A stretch of 58,908 bases of DNA from Candidatus Enterococcus stercoripullorum (GCA_019120335.1 DWVH01000045.1:1-58908); one strand, 5' to 3'; shown: positions 18,740 through 29,695, counted from the first letter of the stretch. Translations and numbers: made by a program. Notes: generated from the sequence alone by a model not told the origin.

Positions 18740-18766
18740 AATCTTTATTTAAAATAAATAAAGATT
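18740..18766. repeat. perfect AT-rich inverted repeat after cca
   Basis: Arms AATCTTTATTTA (18740-18751) and TAAATAAAGATT (18755-18766) are perfectly complementary with a three-base loop. It lies 75 bases after the cca stop and lacks a clean T run. It may be a weak terminator of cca or an operator for the next gene. Confidence 0.6.
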
Positions 18767-18840
18767 ACAAATGTGATAATTCAGTATTTTTATCTTTTTG
18801 TAATCATTGATAGATAACAAAGCAAAATATAAGAAAATTC

Positions 18841-20067
18841 TTAGTCAGCAGCCTTATTACGAAAATTCACAAATTCTTGGGCATAATTTAACAATGCCTC
18901 GCGTTCATTAGCCACTTCTTTTAATAAGACGGCTCGCTCACATTGTGCAAGGGTTTCTTTTAACCATAAGCCACCACGGCGGTTCAAAGCTTGCATTAAA
19001 TCATTCCCATTAATTGCTAAATCTTTGAGCGAATGAATGACAAGTAATCGATATTGATTCAGCAAACTTTCTTTTGATAAGGCTAAATCATAAAACGGAG
19101 CAATATAGAAAAGTTGCGTCAAACAAGTTTCATTCAATTGATAATAATCCAAGACATCCAATGGTCGTTGTTTAATAATTTCTAACGCCTCACGTAAAAG
19201 CAGCACTTCATGTATTCTCTGATTGGATAGCTTCCATTCTTTTAAAAACGCTTTTTGATGTTTTATAGCAATTCCTAATTGATCGATTAATAAACACCAA
19301 GCCACCGATAAATCCTGAATAGAAAAACGCAAAATTTCACTCATTTGTAATAAAAAATGCTGTTTATCTGCCAGTTGTGGACAATATTTAAAGCAATCAG
19401 TTGTAATGAACAATTGAAAAGCTTGTTGCGCATTGTGGCCTAATAATAATTTTTCAAACTCAATACAAATTCGTTCAACTGAAATTTTACTTAATAATGG
19501 TGCGTGCGTGGTAATGGCTGCTTGCGTCTTTTCTTCTAAATCAAAACCTAATTGCGAAACAAATCGTAAGCCACGCATCATCCGCAACGCATCTTCTTGA
19601 AAGCGTTCGGCGGCAATCCCCACTGCTTTTAATCTTTTATTTTGTAAATCTTCCAAACCATTAAACAAATCAACAATCTGACCTTGGGCATTTAGGGCTA
19701 AAGCATTAATCGTAAAATCACGTCGTTTTAAATCTTCTTCTAAACTACGAACAAAATCCACATGATCTGGTCTACGATAATCTTGATAGGTCGATTCTGT
19801 ACGAAAAGTGGTGATCTCATAGCTTTCATCTTGATACAAAACTAAAACCGTTCCATGCTCAATGCCAACATCAATTGTTTTTTCAAAGACCTCTTTGATT
19901 TCAGCCGGAAAAGCACTAGTGGCAATATCAACATCATGAATCGGCAAATTTAAGATGCAATCACGGACACCGCCGCCAACAAAATAAGCCTCATAGCCTG
20001 CTTGATTCAGTTTATCAATGACTGGTAATGCATTCTTAAACTCTTGAGGTAAGTTATTTATTCGCAT
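18841..20067 (-). CDS. cca: CCA tRNA nucleotidyltransferase
   Basis: Adds or repairs the 3' CCA of tRNAs. The 408-residue class II enzyme shows YFVGGGVRDCILNLPIHDVDIATSA (in pieces) with the catalytic DxD as DVD, then RRDFTINALAL and ALRMMRGLRFVSQLGF. ATG at 20065-20067 is preceded by AAGGAAG; an ATG seven codons upstream is possible but poorer. It stands alone with its own promoter. Confidence 0.94.
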   Translation of the reverse strand: MRINNLPQEFKNALPVIDKLNQAGYEAYFVGGGVRDCILNLPIHDVDIATSAFPAEIKEVFEKTIDVGIEHGTVLVLYQDESYEITTFRTESTYQDYRRPDHVDFVRSLEEDLKRRDFTINALALNAQGQIVDLFNGLEDLQNKRLKAVGIAAERFQEDALRMMRGLRFVSQLGFDLEEKTQAAITTHAPLLSKISVERICIEFEKLLLGHNAQQAFQLFITTDCFKYCPQLADKQHFLLQMSEILRFSIQDLSVAWCLLIDQLGIAIKHQKAFLKEWKLSNQRIHEVLLLREALEIIKQRPLDVLDYYQLNETCLTQLFYIAPFYDLALSKESLLNQYRLLVIHSLKDLAINGNDLMQALNRRGGLWLKETLAQCERAVLLKEVANEREALLNYAQEFVNFRNKAAD

Positions 20068-20117
20068 TGCTACTTCCTTTCTACTCATTTCATACGTTTT
20101 TCAGTAAATCCCTAACC

Positions 20118-20145
20118 ATTATAACATAAGTTTACATTTTGACTA
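20118..20145 (-). promoter_or_regulatory. promoter of cca
   Basis: Minus strand -10 TATAAT (20118-20123) in extended TG-T form and a weak -35 TAGTCA (20140-20145) at 16 bases. Confidence 0.55.
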
Positions 20146-20198
20146 GCAACAATCAAAACTTAAAAAATGAGAGATTTACTTATTTTTCAGCACATTTA

Positions 20199-20227
20199 TT
20201 GTATTTCAAGCTGGTTTCTGCTACATT
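20199..20227 (+). promoter_or_regulatory. promoter of the yitT-like gene
   Basis: -35 TTGTAT (20199-20204), 17-base spacer and -10 TACATT (20222-20227), extended by TG-C. The ATG follows about 35 bases later after AGGGGAGG. Confidence 0.55.
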
Positions 20228-20262
20228 AATATCGTTGAGTAAATTTTAGGGGAGGTATTCAA

Positions 20263-21150
20263 ATGCAAAAGAATTTATCTTGGAAAGTGTTTTTTGATAT
20301 CTTTGTCATTATTTTAGGAACAGCCATTTTTAGTTTTGGCCTTGTTTTTTTTAACATTCCTAATAAATTAGCTGAAGGTGGTATCGCAGGGATTACCTTG
20401 ATTTTAAAAGCTTTATTTAATTATAATCCTGCTATCACGAACTTGTTATTAAATGTTCCTATTGTCTTATTAGGTGGCAAGATTCTAGGACGTCAAACAT
20501 TAATTTATACAATTTTTGGTATTTTTGGTGTTTCTTTCTGGTTAGATGTCTGGCAAAAAATTCCAATTGTGATTGATTTAGATCATGACTTATTAATTGT
20601 CGCACTCGTTGCTGGAATTGTGATGGGTTTTGGTAGCGGGATTATCTATCGCGTGGGTGGAACCACTGGTGGTAGTGATATCATTGCAAGAATTTTAGAT
20701 AAAAACTTTGGGATTCCCTTAGGACGTGGGCTTTTTGGATTTGATGTGGTGGTCTTAGTTGCTTCCTTGACTTATGTTGATTTACACCGAATGATTTATA
20801 CTTTGATTTTTAGTTTTGTCTTCTCCCGTGTCGTTGAAGCAGTCATCAATGGTGGTTATTCTGAAAAAGGAATTTTAGTCATTTCAGATAAAAGCAATGA
20901 AATCACTGAATATTTGATGGCTAACGTAATGCGTGGAATTACTTATATTAAGGGTGAAGGAGCTTACTCGAAAGTCCAAAAAGATATCATTTATATGGTA
21001 GTCGGCGTTAGAGAATTACCTGCCATTAAACGAATGATTCATGAAGTTGATGAAAAAGCCTTTATTTCTATTATCAATGTTCATGAAGTGATTGGTGAAG
21101 GATTTACTTATCTCAGACCGAAAAAAACCGTGCTAAAGAAAAATAAATAA
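20263..21150 (+). CDS. YitT family membrane protein
   Basis: A 295-residue protein with five to six transmembrane segments (DUF161 region) and a soluble C-terminal DUF2179 domain. Landmarks are LVFFNIPNKLAEGGIAGITLIL, GFGSGIIYRVGGTTGGSDIIARIL and GILVISDKSNEITEYLM. The family is widespread in Firmicutes with several paralogues per genome and no firmly established substrate. It has a very good AGGGGAGG ribosome binding site and stands alone on the plus strand. Confidence 0.88.
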   Translation: MQKNLSWKVFFDIFVIILGTAIFSFGLVFFNIPNKLAEGGIAGITLILKALFNYNPAITNLLLNVPIVLLGGKILGRQTLIYTIFGIFGVSFWLDVWQKIPIVIDLDHDLLIVALVAGIVMGFGSGIIYRVGGTTGGSDIIARILDKNFGIPLGRGLFGFDVVVLVASLTYVDLHRMIYTLIFSFVFSRVVEAVINGGYSEKGILVISDKSNEITEYLMANVMRGITYIKGEGAYSKVQKDIIYMVVGVRELPAIKRMIHEVDEKAFISIINVHEVIGEGFTYLRPKKTVLKKNK

Positions 21151-21153
21151 AAA

Positions 21154-21190
21154 AACGGCCACAGCTCAAAACAAATGAACTGTGGCCTAT
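21154..21190. terminator. terminator shared by yitT-like gene and ypiA-ypiB
   Basis: Arms GGCCACAG (21157-21164) and CTGTGGCC (21180-21187) pair perfectly. On the minus strand the stem is followed by G then TTTTT, a good terminator for ypiB; on the plus strand the T run is weaker. Confidence 0.75.
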
Positions 21191-21193
21191 TTG

Positions 21194-21727
21194 TTAGCTT
21201 AATGCTTTTAATTCAGAAGATAATTGAGCAAAAGTTGCTTGATCATTTTCTTCCAATGCCTGATTGATTCGTAACAATAACTCCTTCTTCTGACTTTCCC
21301 TTGCTAATTCATCGAAGTAGTCCTCTACTTGGCGATCAAATTGTGAGTCTAAGGTTTCGTTCCAACTAGCATAGGGATTATCTTCCAAAACACCCAGATA
21401 AATGGCTTCTTGCCAGGCATCTTTAAACCGACATTCTAAATACAAATCTTCTTGCCAATGGAAACGAATCTCATGGAAAATCTGATCCACATCTGCAAAT
21501 TCAATCTTTTCTTTATATAAAAGAATGGGAGTATCAGAAAAATCAGCCGTTTGAATGACTAATCCTCTTGGTGTAACTTCTGCTTTTTCAACAAAGTGGA
21601 CGTTTTCTAAAATGGCTTCGTGACTAATTAAATAGTTGACTAACCATGAAACTTCTCGTCGTGTAAATGATTGACTCGTTACAAACCAAGCCAGAAAATT
21701 CTTCTTTTGTGCCAATGTGATTGTCAT
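21194..21727 (-). CDS. ypiB: YpiB/UPF0302 family protein
   Basis: About 177 residues. The family core is LAQKKNFLAWFVTSQSFTRREVSWLVNYLI, and the C-terminus carries an IDEAL-like motif (LLLRINQALEENDQATFAQLSSEL). I choose ATG at 21725-21727 (MTITLAQ) because AAGGTGAAG precedes it; the frame is open ten codons upstream. In B. subtilis ypiA and ypiB are also adjacent. The molecular function is unsettled; I recall links to cytochrome bc complex assembly in Bacillus that would not apply here. Confidence 0.85.
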   Translation of the reverse strand: MTITLAQKKNFLAWFVTSQSFTRREVSWLVNYLISHEAILENVHFVEKAEVTPRGLVIQTADFSDTPILLYKEKIEFADVDQIFHEIRFHWQEDLYLECRFKDAWQEAIYLGVLEDNPYASWNETLDSQFDRQVEDYFDELARESQKKELLLRINQALEENDQATFAQLSSELKALS

Positions 21728-21744
21728 TTGCTTCACCTTCTTTA

Positions 21745-23016
21745 TTAGTAATCCCAATCACTTTGTTTTAATTCATCATAGAGTTGATGTAAAGATTCAT
21801 CATGTATTTCTTTGGCTAAATGACTCTCAATCAATCCCAAAGCCTCTTTCAAGCGACCTTCATCGCGTAAAAAGTAACAATAGTCGCGGATAAATTCAGG
21901 GACTTCTTGCATTTCTTCTAAAGCCATTTCATAGTAATGTGCGGCCTTTTCAAATTCTTCCTCTTCGTTATAGATACGAGCAACCATCCAAAGTAATTCA
22001 CCTTGATAGGCATTTTCGATTCGTTCAAAATAGTGCAATGTTTGATCATATTCTCCTTGATAGAAGGCATTTTTAGCTAGAGCAGTCAGCACACTATCTT
22101 CCTCTTCATCTAATAAGAGCGCTTGATTCAGATAAAGGTTGGCTTTTTGATAGTCTTCCAACTCTTCTAGTACTTCAGCCAAATGTAAGTAAAAATGCAC
22201 ATAATACGGATTCTCTTTAATCGCTTGTTCCAATAACTGCGCTGCTTTTACTGGCTGTTGTTCATGAACATAGATATCCGCTAACTCTAGATAAGCCTCT
22301 TTAATATTCGGATTTTCTTTGATCAATTCTTCATAATAGACAATCGCTTCATCCATTTCATGCATTTGTTGATTCAAACGAGCTAAGTTTAATAGGATTT
22401 GATCATTCTTCTTGTGACGATAAGCTTCTTTATAGTAGTCTAAAGCCTCTTCAAACTTACCTTGATGCGCAAGTGTGGTCGCTAAACGTTCTAAAATTGA
22501 AACATTAGAAAATTCCGTATAGCCAGCCTCTAATAAAAGTTCATACATATTTTGCGCTAGCGTCAATTTATTGGCTAACAAAGCAATTTCTGCATAGGCA
22601 AATTGAACAGTTTCATCCTCGGGTAATAAAGCGAGCAACTCTTGCAATTTGGCTAGACTCACTTCGATAAAACCAATCGCTTGATAAGCATCAGCCATCA
22701 TAAAGAGTGCGCGTGGATAATATTCGCTCGTCTCTTTGATTTGGTCTAAGTATTCAAAGGCAGTTTCGTAATCATCTTCTTCAATTGCAATTTCAGCCAA
22801 ATAGGTTAATACCAAATCTTTTTCAGGAATTTGATGCTCCACTAAATCTAAAAAGACTTCCTTAGCCTCAATCAAGAATCCTTTTTCAATTAATACTTCA
22901 CCCAACTCAATTAATACAGGTAATTCATCATGAGTTAAAGCTTGTTGTAATAATAAATCAGCGCCGTCTAAATCACCATCAGACAACGACTGTAACATTT
23001 TTTCACTAAAAGACAT
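21745..23016 (-). CDS. ypiA: tetratricopeptide repeat protein (YpiA-like)
   Basis: A 423-residue acidic helical protein made almost entirely of TPR-like repeats of about 34 residues, for instance AHQGKFEEALDYYKEAYRHK and IYVHEQQPVKAAQLLEQAIK. There is no signal peptide, so it is cytosolic, and it likely serves as an interaction scaffold. It is followed after 17 bases by ypiB. ATG is preceded by AGGAGATAT. Confidence 0.88.
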   Translation of the reverse strand: MSFSEKMLQSLSDGDLDGADLLLQQALTHDELPVLIELGEVLIEKGFLIEAKEVFLDLVEHQIPEKDLVLTYLAEIAIEEDDYETAFEYLDQIKETSEYYPRALFMMADAYQAIGFIEVSLAKLQELLALLPEDETVQFAYAEIALLANKLTLAQNMYELLLEAGYTEFSNVSILERLATTLAHQGKFEEALDYYKEAYRHKKNDQILLNLARLNQQMHEMDEAIVYYEELIKENPNIKEAYLELADIYVHEQQPVKAAQLLEQAIKENPYYVHFYLHLAEVLEELEDYQKANLYLNQALLLDEEEDSVLTALAKNAFYQGEYDQTLHYFERIENAYQGELLWMVARIYNEEEEFEKAAHYYEMALEEMQEVPEFIRDYCYFLRDEGRLKEALGLIESHLAKEIHDESLHQLYDELKQSDWDY

Positions 23017-23100
23017 CGTATATCTCCTTTAATCTAGTCTAGCTTTATTTTACCACAATTTGACTAGCAATGCTCTTATTTATTATTTTTAGATTATCGT

Positions 23101-23150
23101 AAAAAAATGCATAAACCAAGAGAATCGATTCTTCTCTTGGTTTATGCATT
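23101..23150 (-). terminator. terminator of the ilv operon
   Basis: Arms ATGCATAAACCAAGAGAA (23107-23124) and TTCTCTTGGTTTATGCAT (23132-23149) make an 18-bp perfect stem with a seven-base loop. On the minus strand seven T follow. Confidence 0.93.
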
Positions 23151-23154
23151 ATCA

Positions 23155-24411
23155 TTATACTAACAAGGTGTGCAAAGTTGGATGCTCACTTAATTTTAAG
23201 AAGTTTGAATCAAATTGTTCGATTCTAACCAATAAACCGGGAACATCTTCTTTTTGTTTGGATAAAACGCCTAAGACAACCGGTCCTGTTCCGCGATTGA
23301 CCTTTTTCGTGTACTCAAACAAAGTAATATCATCATTTGGACCTAAAACTTCGGTAACAAACTCTTTCAAAGCACCTGGACGTTGTGGGAAGTTTACTAC
23401 AAAATAATTGATTAATCCTTGGTATATCAAAGAGCGTTCTTCAATCTCAGCCATACGATTAATATCATTATTGCCACCACTGATGACACAAATGACCGTT
23501 TTTCCTTTGATTTCTTCTTTCAACAATTCCAAAGCAGCTACACTCAATGCACCGGCTGGTTCTGCTACGATAGCTTGTTTACTATAAAGATCTAAAATAG
23601 TGGAACAAACCAAACCCTCATCCACACTTATTAGGCGATCTACAAAAAGTTTAGCAATTTCAAAGGTATGTTGGCCAACTTCTTGAACAGCTGCCCCATC
23701 AACGAATTTATCGATACGTGGCAATCTAACTGGATGTCCTGTCGCAAAAGCCGCTTGCATACTAGGCGCTCCCGTTGGCTCAACACCAATGACTTTTGTA
23801 TCCGGGCTGACTGATTTTACATAAGTACTCACGCCACTAATTAAGCCGCCACCACCAATAGCTGCTAATACATAATCAGCTGTTAAATTTTTACCAGCCA
23901 AATCATTCATCATTTCTAAAGCCAAGGTTCCTTGTCCAGCAATGATATCTACATCATCAAAAGGATCAATAAAGGCCATTTGATTTTCTTTTGCATAATC
24001 TTTTGCAGCTTGGGCAGAGGCATCAAAAGTATCCCCCACTAGCTTGATTTCAACATAGTCGCCACCGAAAAAGGAGACTTGGGAAATTTTTTGAGCGGGT
24101 GTTGTTGTTGGCATAAAAATGACTGCTTGAACTTTGATTTCGTTACAAGTATAAGCCACGCCTTGTGCATGGTTACCCGCACTCGCACAAACAACGCCAT
24201 TTGCTAATTCAGCTGACGGACGATTCTTAATCGCATAATAGGCACCTCTAAGTTTAAAAGAACGAACTTTTTGTAAGTCTTCTCTTTTTAAATAGATATT
24301 TGCCTGATATTTTTCTGAAAGGTAGCGATCATGTTGCAACGGGGTATGACTAACCGCATCTTTTAGTACCTCGTAGGCTTGTTCTACCGATTCTTTGGTT
24401 ATTAGCGTCAA
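23155..24411 (-). CDS. ilvA: threonine ammonia-lyase (biosynthetic threonine dehydratase)
   Basis: Deaminates threonine to 2-oxobutanoate, the committed step to isoleucine. The 418-residue PLP enzyme has the lysine motif KREDLQKVRSFKLRGAYYA (Lys51 region), SAGNHAQGVAYTC, GGGGLISG and SGGNND. A single C-terminal ACT-like domain from about residue 330 allows isoleucine feedback. It is last in ilvD-ilvB-ilvN-ilvC-ilvA, so supply of both keto acid precursors is co-regulated. Confidence 0.95.
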   Translation of the reverse strand: MTLITKESVEQAYEVLKDAVSHTPLQHDRYLSEKYQANIYLKREDLQKVRSFKLRGAYYAIKNRPSAELANGVVCASAGNHAQGVAYTCNEIKVQAVIFMPTTTPAQKISQVSFFGGDYVEIKLVGDTFDASAQAAKDYAKENQMAFIDPFDDVDIIAGQGTLALEMMNDLAGKNLTADYVLAAIGGGGLISGVSTYVKSVSPDTKVIGVEPTGAPSMQAAFATGHPVRLPRIDKFVDGAAVQEVGQHTFEIAKLFVDRLISVDEGLVCSTILDLYSKQAIVAEPAGALSVAALELLKEEIKGKTVICVISGGNNDINRMAEIEERSLIYQGLINYFVVNFPQRPGALKEFVTEVLGPNDDITLFEYTKKVNRGTGPVVLGVLSKQKEDVPGLLVRIEQFDSNFLKLSEHPTLHTLLV

Positions 24412-24431
24412 ATTCTCTCACTTCCTACTTT

Positions 24432-25962
<1,531 letters not shown>

Positions 25963-27648
25963 TTACTTCACCCCAATCATCTTATGGTTCGGTGCTCCAG
26001 CGGCAACCATTGGTAATACATGTTCTTGAGCTGGAATTTCAACTTCAATTAAGACTGGTCCTTCTATGGCAAAGGCAGCTTTTAAGTCTTCTTCAATCGT
26101 TTTTGGATTACTTAAACGTACGCCTTTGACATGATAGGCCTCAGCAAGCTTCATAAAATCTGGCTGCGTCTTAAATTCAGAGGATGAAAAACGTGAGCCG
26201 TGGAATTTTTCTTGCCATTGATGCACCATGCCCAGCACATGATTATTCATTAAAACAAATTTGATATCTAAGTTGTGTTCATTCAAAATAGCAAATTCTT
26301 GGTTGGTCATTTGGAAACCACCATCGCCTACAAATACGACGACTTGGCTTTCTGGATGAGCAAATTTCACCCCAATCCCTGCAGGAATACCATACCCCAT
26401 CGTTCCCAAGCCACCAGAAGTAATCATTTGTCTAGGGAAACTAAATGGATAAAATTGGGATACCCACATTTGATGCTGCCCAACATCGGTAACAACATAA
26501 GCCTTAGAATCAGTAATCTCACCCACGATTTCAACCACTCGTTGGGGCTTAATTTCTTCATCTGTCTCATCATAATATAATGGATGTTTCGTTTCTCTTT
26601 CTTGGCATTCTGCAATCCATTCACTGTAATTGCCTGGTTTGGTATCAAGTGCGAGCATTTTTTCTAGTGCATCTTTGGCATCGGCTACTACAGGAATATC
26701 GGTACGAATGACTTTACCAATTTCTGCCGGATCAATATCAATATGGGCAATCTTCGCATTTGGGGCAAAACTATTTGGCGAAGTAGCTAAACGGTCTGCA
26801 AATCGTGAGCCAATATTTATCAAGTAATCACAAGTTGATAAAGCCATATTTGCTGCATAAGTTCCGTGCATACCACCCATACCTAAATTGAGTGGATGTT
26901 TGCTTGGTACTGTTCCTAGAGCCATCATGGTTTCAACGACTGGAATTTGATACTTATCGACAAAGGTGCGTAATTCCTTGGTTGCATTGGCATAACTAAC
27001 ACCAGCTCCCACTAAAAGTAATGGCTTTTTCGCACGTTTTAATTGTTTCATGACTTTTTCAATTTGTGGAAGTGAAGCTGAAGTATTTGGTTGATAACTT
27101 GGAATATCTACTTCAAAATGTTCAAGAAACTCACCCATCGATTGACTGATATCTTTTGGTAAGTCAATCACTACTGGACCAGGACGCCCCGTAGAAGCAA
27201 TATGAAAAGCTTCATGGACAATTCGTTGTAAATCATTTACATCGCGCACTTGGAAGTTATGCTTGGTTATCGGTAAAGTAATCCCTAAAATATCGGCTTC
27301 TTGAAAGGCATCTGTACCAATTCCACCCGTTCCAACTTGACCAGTAATAACGACTAAAGGTAGGGAATCACTCATCGCATCAGCAATTCCGGTAATCGCA
27401 TTGGTTGCTCCAGGGCCAGATGTAACGACCACGACACCAGGTTTGCCAGTTACTTTGGCATAACCTTCTGCAGCATGTACAGCCCCTTGTTCATGTCTAG
27501 TTAATACATTTGGAATCTCAAAGTCATACATGGCATCATATAATGGTAAGACCGCACCGCCAGGATAACCAAAAATCAATTCAACCTTTTCTTTTTTCAA
27601 ACATTCTAACAAAAGCTCGGAACCATTTAGCTTTGTTTGATTCTCCAT
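25963..27648 (-). CDS. ilvB: acetolactate synthase large (catalytic) subunit
   Basis: Thiamine-diphosphate enzyme that condenses two pyruvates, or pyruvate with 2-oxobutanoate. At 561 residues it is a normal AHAS: GYPGGAVLPLYDAMY, RHEQGAVHAAEGYAKVTGKPGV with the catalytic Glu, and the ThDP/magnesium region VGDGGFQMTNQE...MNNHVLGMVHQWQ. It is the anabolic type because ilvN follows; a catabolic AlsS would stand next to alsD. Confidence 0.96.
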   Translation of the reverse strand: MENQTKLNGSELLLECLKKEKVELIFGYPGGAVLPLYDAMYDFEIPNVLTRHEQGAVHAAEGYAKVTGKPGVVVVTSGPGATNAITGIADAMSDSLPLVVITGQVGTGGIGTDAFQEADILGITLPITKHNFQVRDVNDLQRIVHEAFHIASTGRPGPVVIDLPKDISQSMGEFLEHFEVDIPSYQPNTSASLPQIEKVMKQLKRAKKPLLLVGAGVSYANATKELRTFVDKYQIPVVETMMALGTVPSKHPLNLGMGGMHGTYAANMALSTCDYLINIGSRFADRLATSPNSFAPNAKIAHIDIDPAEIGKVIRTDIPVVADAKDALEKMLALDTKPGNYSEWIAECQERETKHPLYYDETDEEIKPQRVVEIVGEITDSKAYVVTDVGQHQMWVSQFYPFSFPRQMITSGGLGTMGYGIPAGIGVKFAHPESQVVVFVGDGGFQMTNQEFAILNEHNLDIKFVLMNNHVLGMVHQWQEKFHGSRFSSSEFKTQPDFMKLAEAYHVKGVRLSNPKTIEEDLKAAFAIEGPVLIEVEIPAQEHVLPMVAAGAPNHKMIGVK

Positions 27649-27670
27649 ATAATCCCCTCTATTCTTTTAT

Positions 27671-29356
27671 TTACTCCGTTACTCTCATAATTCCGCCAGT
27701 ATTTGCTGAAGTAACTAAGGCTGTATATCGTGCTAACCAACCTTTTTTCACTTTAAATTCAAATTTTGGTAAGTTTTCGCGACGTTTTGCTAACTCTTCT
27801 TCGCTGACCAATAAATTCAAGGTACGATTGGTCAAATCAATCGTAATTTCATCACCATCTTCAACTAAAGCTAATGGACCACCGGCAGCTGCTTCTGGTG
27901 AAATGTGACCAACCGCAATACCGCGTGTTGCTCCTGAGAAACGACCATCTGTAATCAAGGCCACTTCTCGACCTAAACCACGACCGACAATACTTGAAGT
28001 AGGAGCTAACATTTCCGGCATTCCTGGTCCGCCTTTTGGACCTTCATAGCGAATAACGACTACGTGGCCTTTTTGTACGCGACCATCATCAATAGCTGCC
28101 ACGGCTTCATCATGAGAATTAAAGCAAATTGCCTTACCAGTAAAGCTCTTAATATCTGGATCGACACCACCCACTTTAATGACTGAACCATCTGGCGCAA
28201 TATTTCCATAAAGAATGGATAAACCACCAACTGGACTATAAGGATTTTCTTTACTGCGGATAACTTCTAGATTATTAATTTTAGCATCCTTAACATTTTC
28301 ACGAATCGTTTTACCTGTGACAGTGATACGGTCTGGATGGATAGCTCCAGGTACATCAATTAATTCACGAATAATCGCACTCACCCCACCAGCTTCATGA
28401 ACATCATGCATCGAATAAGCTGAAGAAGGCGCAATTTTTGATAAGTAAGGTACCCGTTTGGCAATTTCATTAATATCTTCTAAGTTATAGTCAATTTCGG
28501 CTTCATTCGCAATGGCCAGTGTGTGTAGGACTGTATTGGTTGAACCACCCATCGCCATATCTAAGGCAAAGGCATCATCAATGGCTTCTTTCGTGACAAT
28601 ATCACGCGGCTTGATTTGCTTTTTCACTAAATCCATTAAATGAAAGGCAGCTTGACGAACTAATTCACGACGGTCTTGTGAAACAGCTAAAGTCGTGCCA
28701 TTACCTGGTAATGCAAGTCCTAAAATTTCCAATAAACAGTTCATTGAATTTGCTGTGAACATGCCCGCACAAGAACCACAAGTTGGGCAAGCATTTTGTT
28801 CCATAAATTGAAATTCATCATTCGTTAAGTTACCAGCTTTATAGGCACCAACTGCTTCAAACATCGTTGATAAAGTCATTTGATGGCCACGAGGATCAAC
28901 ACCAGCTTTCATTGGACCACCCGAACAAAATATAGCTGGTACATTGGTTCGCATGGCTGCCATAATCATTCCAGGAGTGATTTTGTCACAATTAGGAATA
29001 TAAAACACGCCGTCAAACCAGTGCGCATTAATGACAGTTTCGGCAGCATCAGCAATTAATTCACGACTAGGTAGCGAATAGCGCATCCCAATATGGCCCA
29101 TCGCGATTCCATCATCGACACCAATTGTATTAAACTCAAAAGGAATTCCACCTGCCTCACGAATCGCTTCTTTCGCAATTTCAGCTAATTCTCTTAAATG
29201 AACATGTCCGGGAACAATATCAATATAAGAATTACAAATAGCAATAAATGGTTTTTCCATATCTCTTGCACTTTTGACTTGTCCTGTCGCATACAACAAA
29301 CTTCTTGCTGGTGCGGCATCAATACCTTTTTTGATTTGATCACTTCTCAATTGCAT
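27671..29356 (-). CDS. ilvD: dihydroxy-acid dehydratase
   Basis: Fe-S enzyme that dehydrates the dihydroxy acids to the keto acids of valine and isoleucine. It has 561 residues with cluster cysteines in [13 protein letters not shown] and [19 protein letters not shown], plus [23 protein letters not shown] at 29354-29356 lies very close to GGAGGAA; an in-frame TTG two codons later has better spacing and may be the real start. It is first in the operon, about 220 bases after the leader peptide. Confidence 0.95.
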   Translation of the reverse strand: MQLRSDQIKKGIDAAPARSLLYATGQVKSARDMEKPFIAICNSYIDIVPGHVHLRELAEIAKEAIREAGGIPFEFNTIGVDDGIAMGHIGMRYSLPSRELIADAAETVINAHWFDGVFYIPNCDKITPGMIMAAMRTNVPAIFCSGGPMKAGVDPRGHQMTLSTMFEAVGAYKAGNLTNDEFQFMEQNACPTCGSCAGMFTANSMNCLLEILGLALPGNGTTLAVSQDRRELVRQAAFHLMDLVKKQIKPRDIVTKEAIDDAFALDMAMGGSTNTVLHTLAIANEAEIDYNLEDINEIAKRVPYLSKIAPSSAYSMHDVHEAGGVSAIIRELIDVPGAIHPDRITVTGKTIRENVKDAKINNLEVIRSKENPYSPVGGLSILYGNIAPDGSVIKVGGVDPDIKSFTGKAICFNSHDEAVAAIDDGRVQKGHVVVIRYEGPKGGPGMPEMLAPTSSIVGRGLGREVALITDGRFSGATRGIAVGHISPEAAAGGPLALVEDGDEITIDLTNRTLNLLVSEEELAKRRENLPKFEFKVKKGWLARYTALVTSANTGGIMRVTE

Positions 29357-29462
29357 TTCCTCCGTTTATCAAAATTTTGATTGCAAAGCTAAAATCATTA
29401 TTACAGCTTGTGTCTCATTTTGAATTACTTTTTAGTTCTCAAGATTTTTCTTAAAAACAAAA

Positions 29463-29502
29463 AAGCATCCCACCCAAAGATTTAACAGTGAGTGGGATGC
29501 TT
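29463..29502 (-). terminator. attenuator terminator of the ilv operon
   Basis: Minus-strand arms AAGCATCCCAC (29492-29502) and GTGGGATGCTT (29463-29473) form 11 pairs with an 18-base loop, followed by TTTTGTTTTT. It lies about 107 bases ahead of ilvD and after the leader peptide. An alternative 10-of-11-pair helix, GTGAATGGGAT (29510-29520) with ATCCCACTCAC (29488-29498), would prevent it. Confidence 0.88.
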
Positions 29503-29507
29503 AGTAA

Positions 29508-29573
29508 GAATCCCATTCACAATGCACAAATAGGACTCAAACATGTGGATAATTTTTCCATGTTCTAAGTCCT
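29508..29573 (-). promoter_or_regulatory. ilv leader RNA: alternative antiterminator helices
   Basis: Helix 1 pairs 29559-29573 with 29532-29545 (14 pairs, one bulged G) and begins right after the leader stop codon. Helix 2 pairs GAGTCCTATT (29529-29538) with AATGGGATTC (29508-29517), 10 pairs, and uses bases of helix 1. Helix 3 is the antiterminator 29510-29520 with 29488-29498. Helices 1 and 3 are compatible, as are helix 2 and the terminator; 1 excludes 2, and 2 excludes 3. Confidence 0.8.
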
Positions 29574-29621
29574 CTAGGTAATAATGACAATTAATAATAA
29601 TCCTGTTAATTTTTGTTGCAT
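29574..29621 (-). CDS. ilv operon leader peptide (15 residues)
   Basis: A short reading frame MQQKLTGLLLIVIIT with a strong ribosome binding site AAGGAGA (29630-29636) eight bases before ATG. Residues 8-14 are seven branched-chain amino acids in a row (Leu3, Ile, Val, Ile2). Position between promoter and terminator, composition and the overlapping alternative helices identify it as an attenuation leader that senses charged tRNA for Leu/Ile/Val. The product itself probably has no function. Confidence 0.9.
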   Translation of the reverse strand: MQQKLTGLLLIVIIT

Positions 29622-29666
29622 ATGAATCGTCTCCTTACAATTCAATGTATTTTTTTAATTTTTTAC

Positions 29667-29695
29667 AATATACTTCTAATTTAATTAAATGTCAA
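29667..29695 (-). promoter_or_regulatory. ilv operon promoter
   Basis: Consensus -35 TTGACA (29690-29695), 17-base spacer and -10 TATATT (29667-29672) on the minus strand. Confidence 0.9.

Noticed and set aside
22000-22900. Repetitive-looking DNA in the ypiA region
   Set aside because: Explained by degenerate TPR protein repeats; no DNA-level tandem repeat or CRISPR-like spacing.
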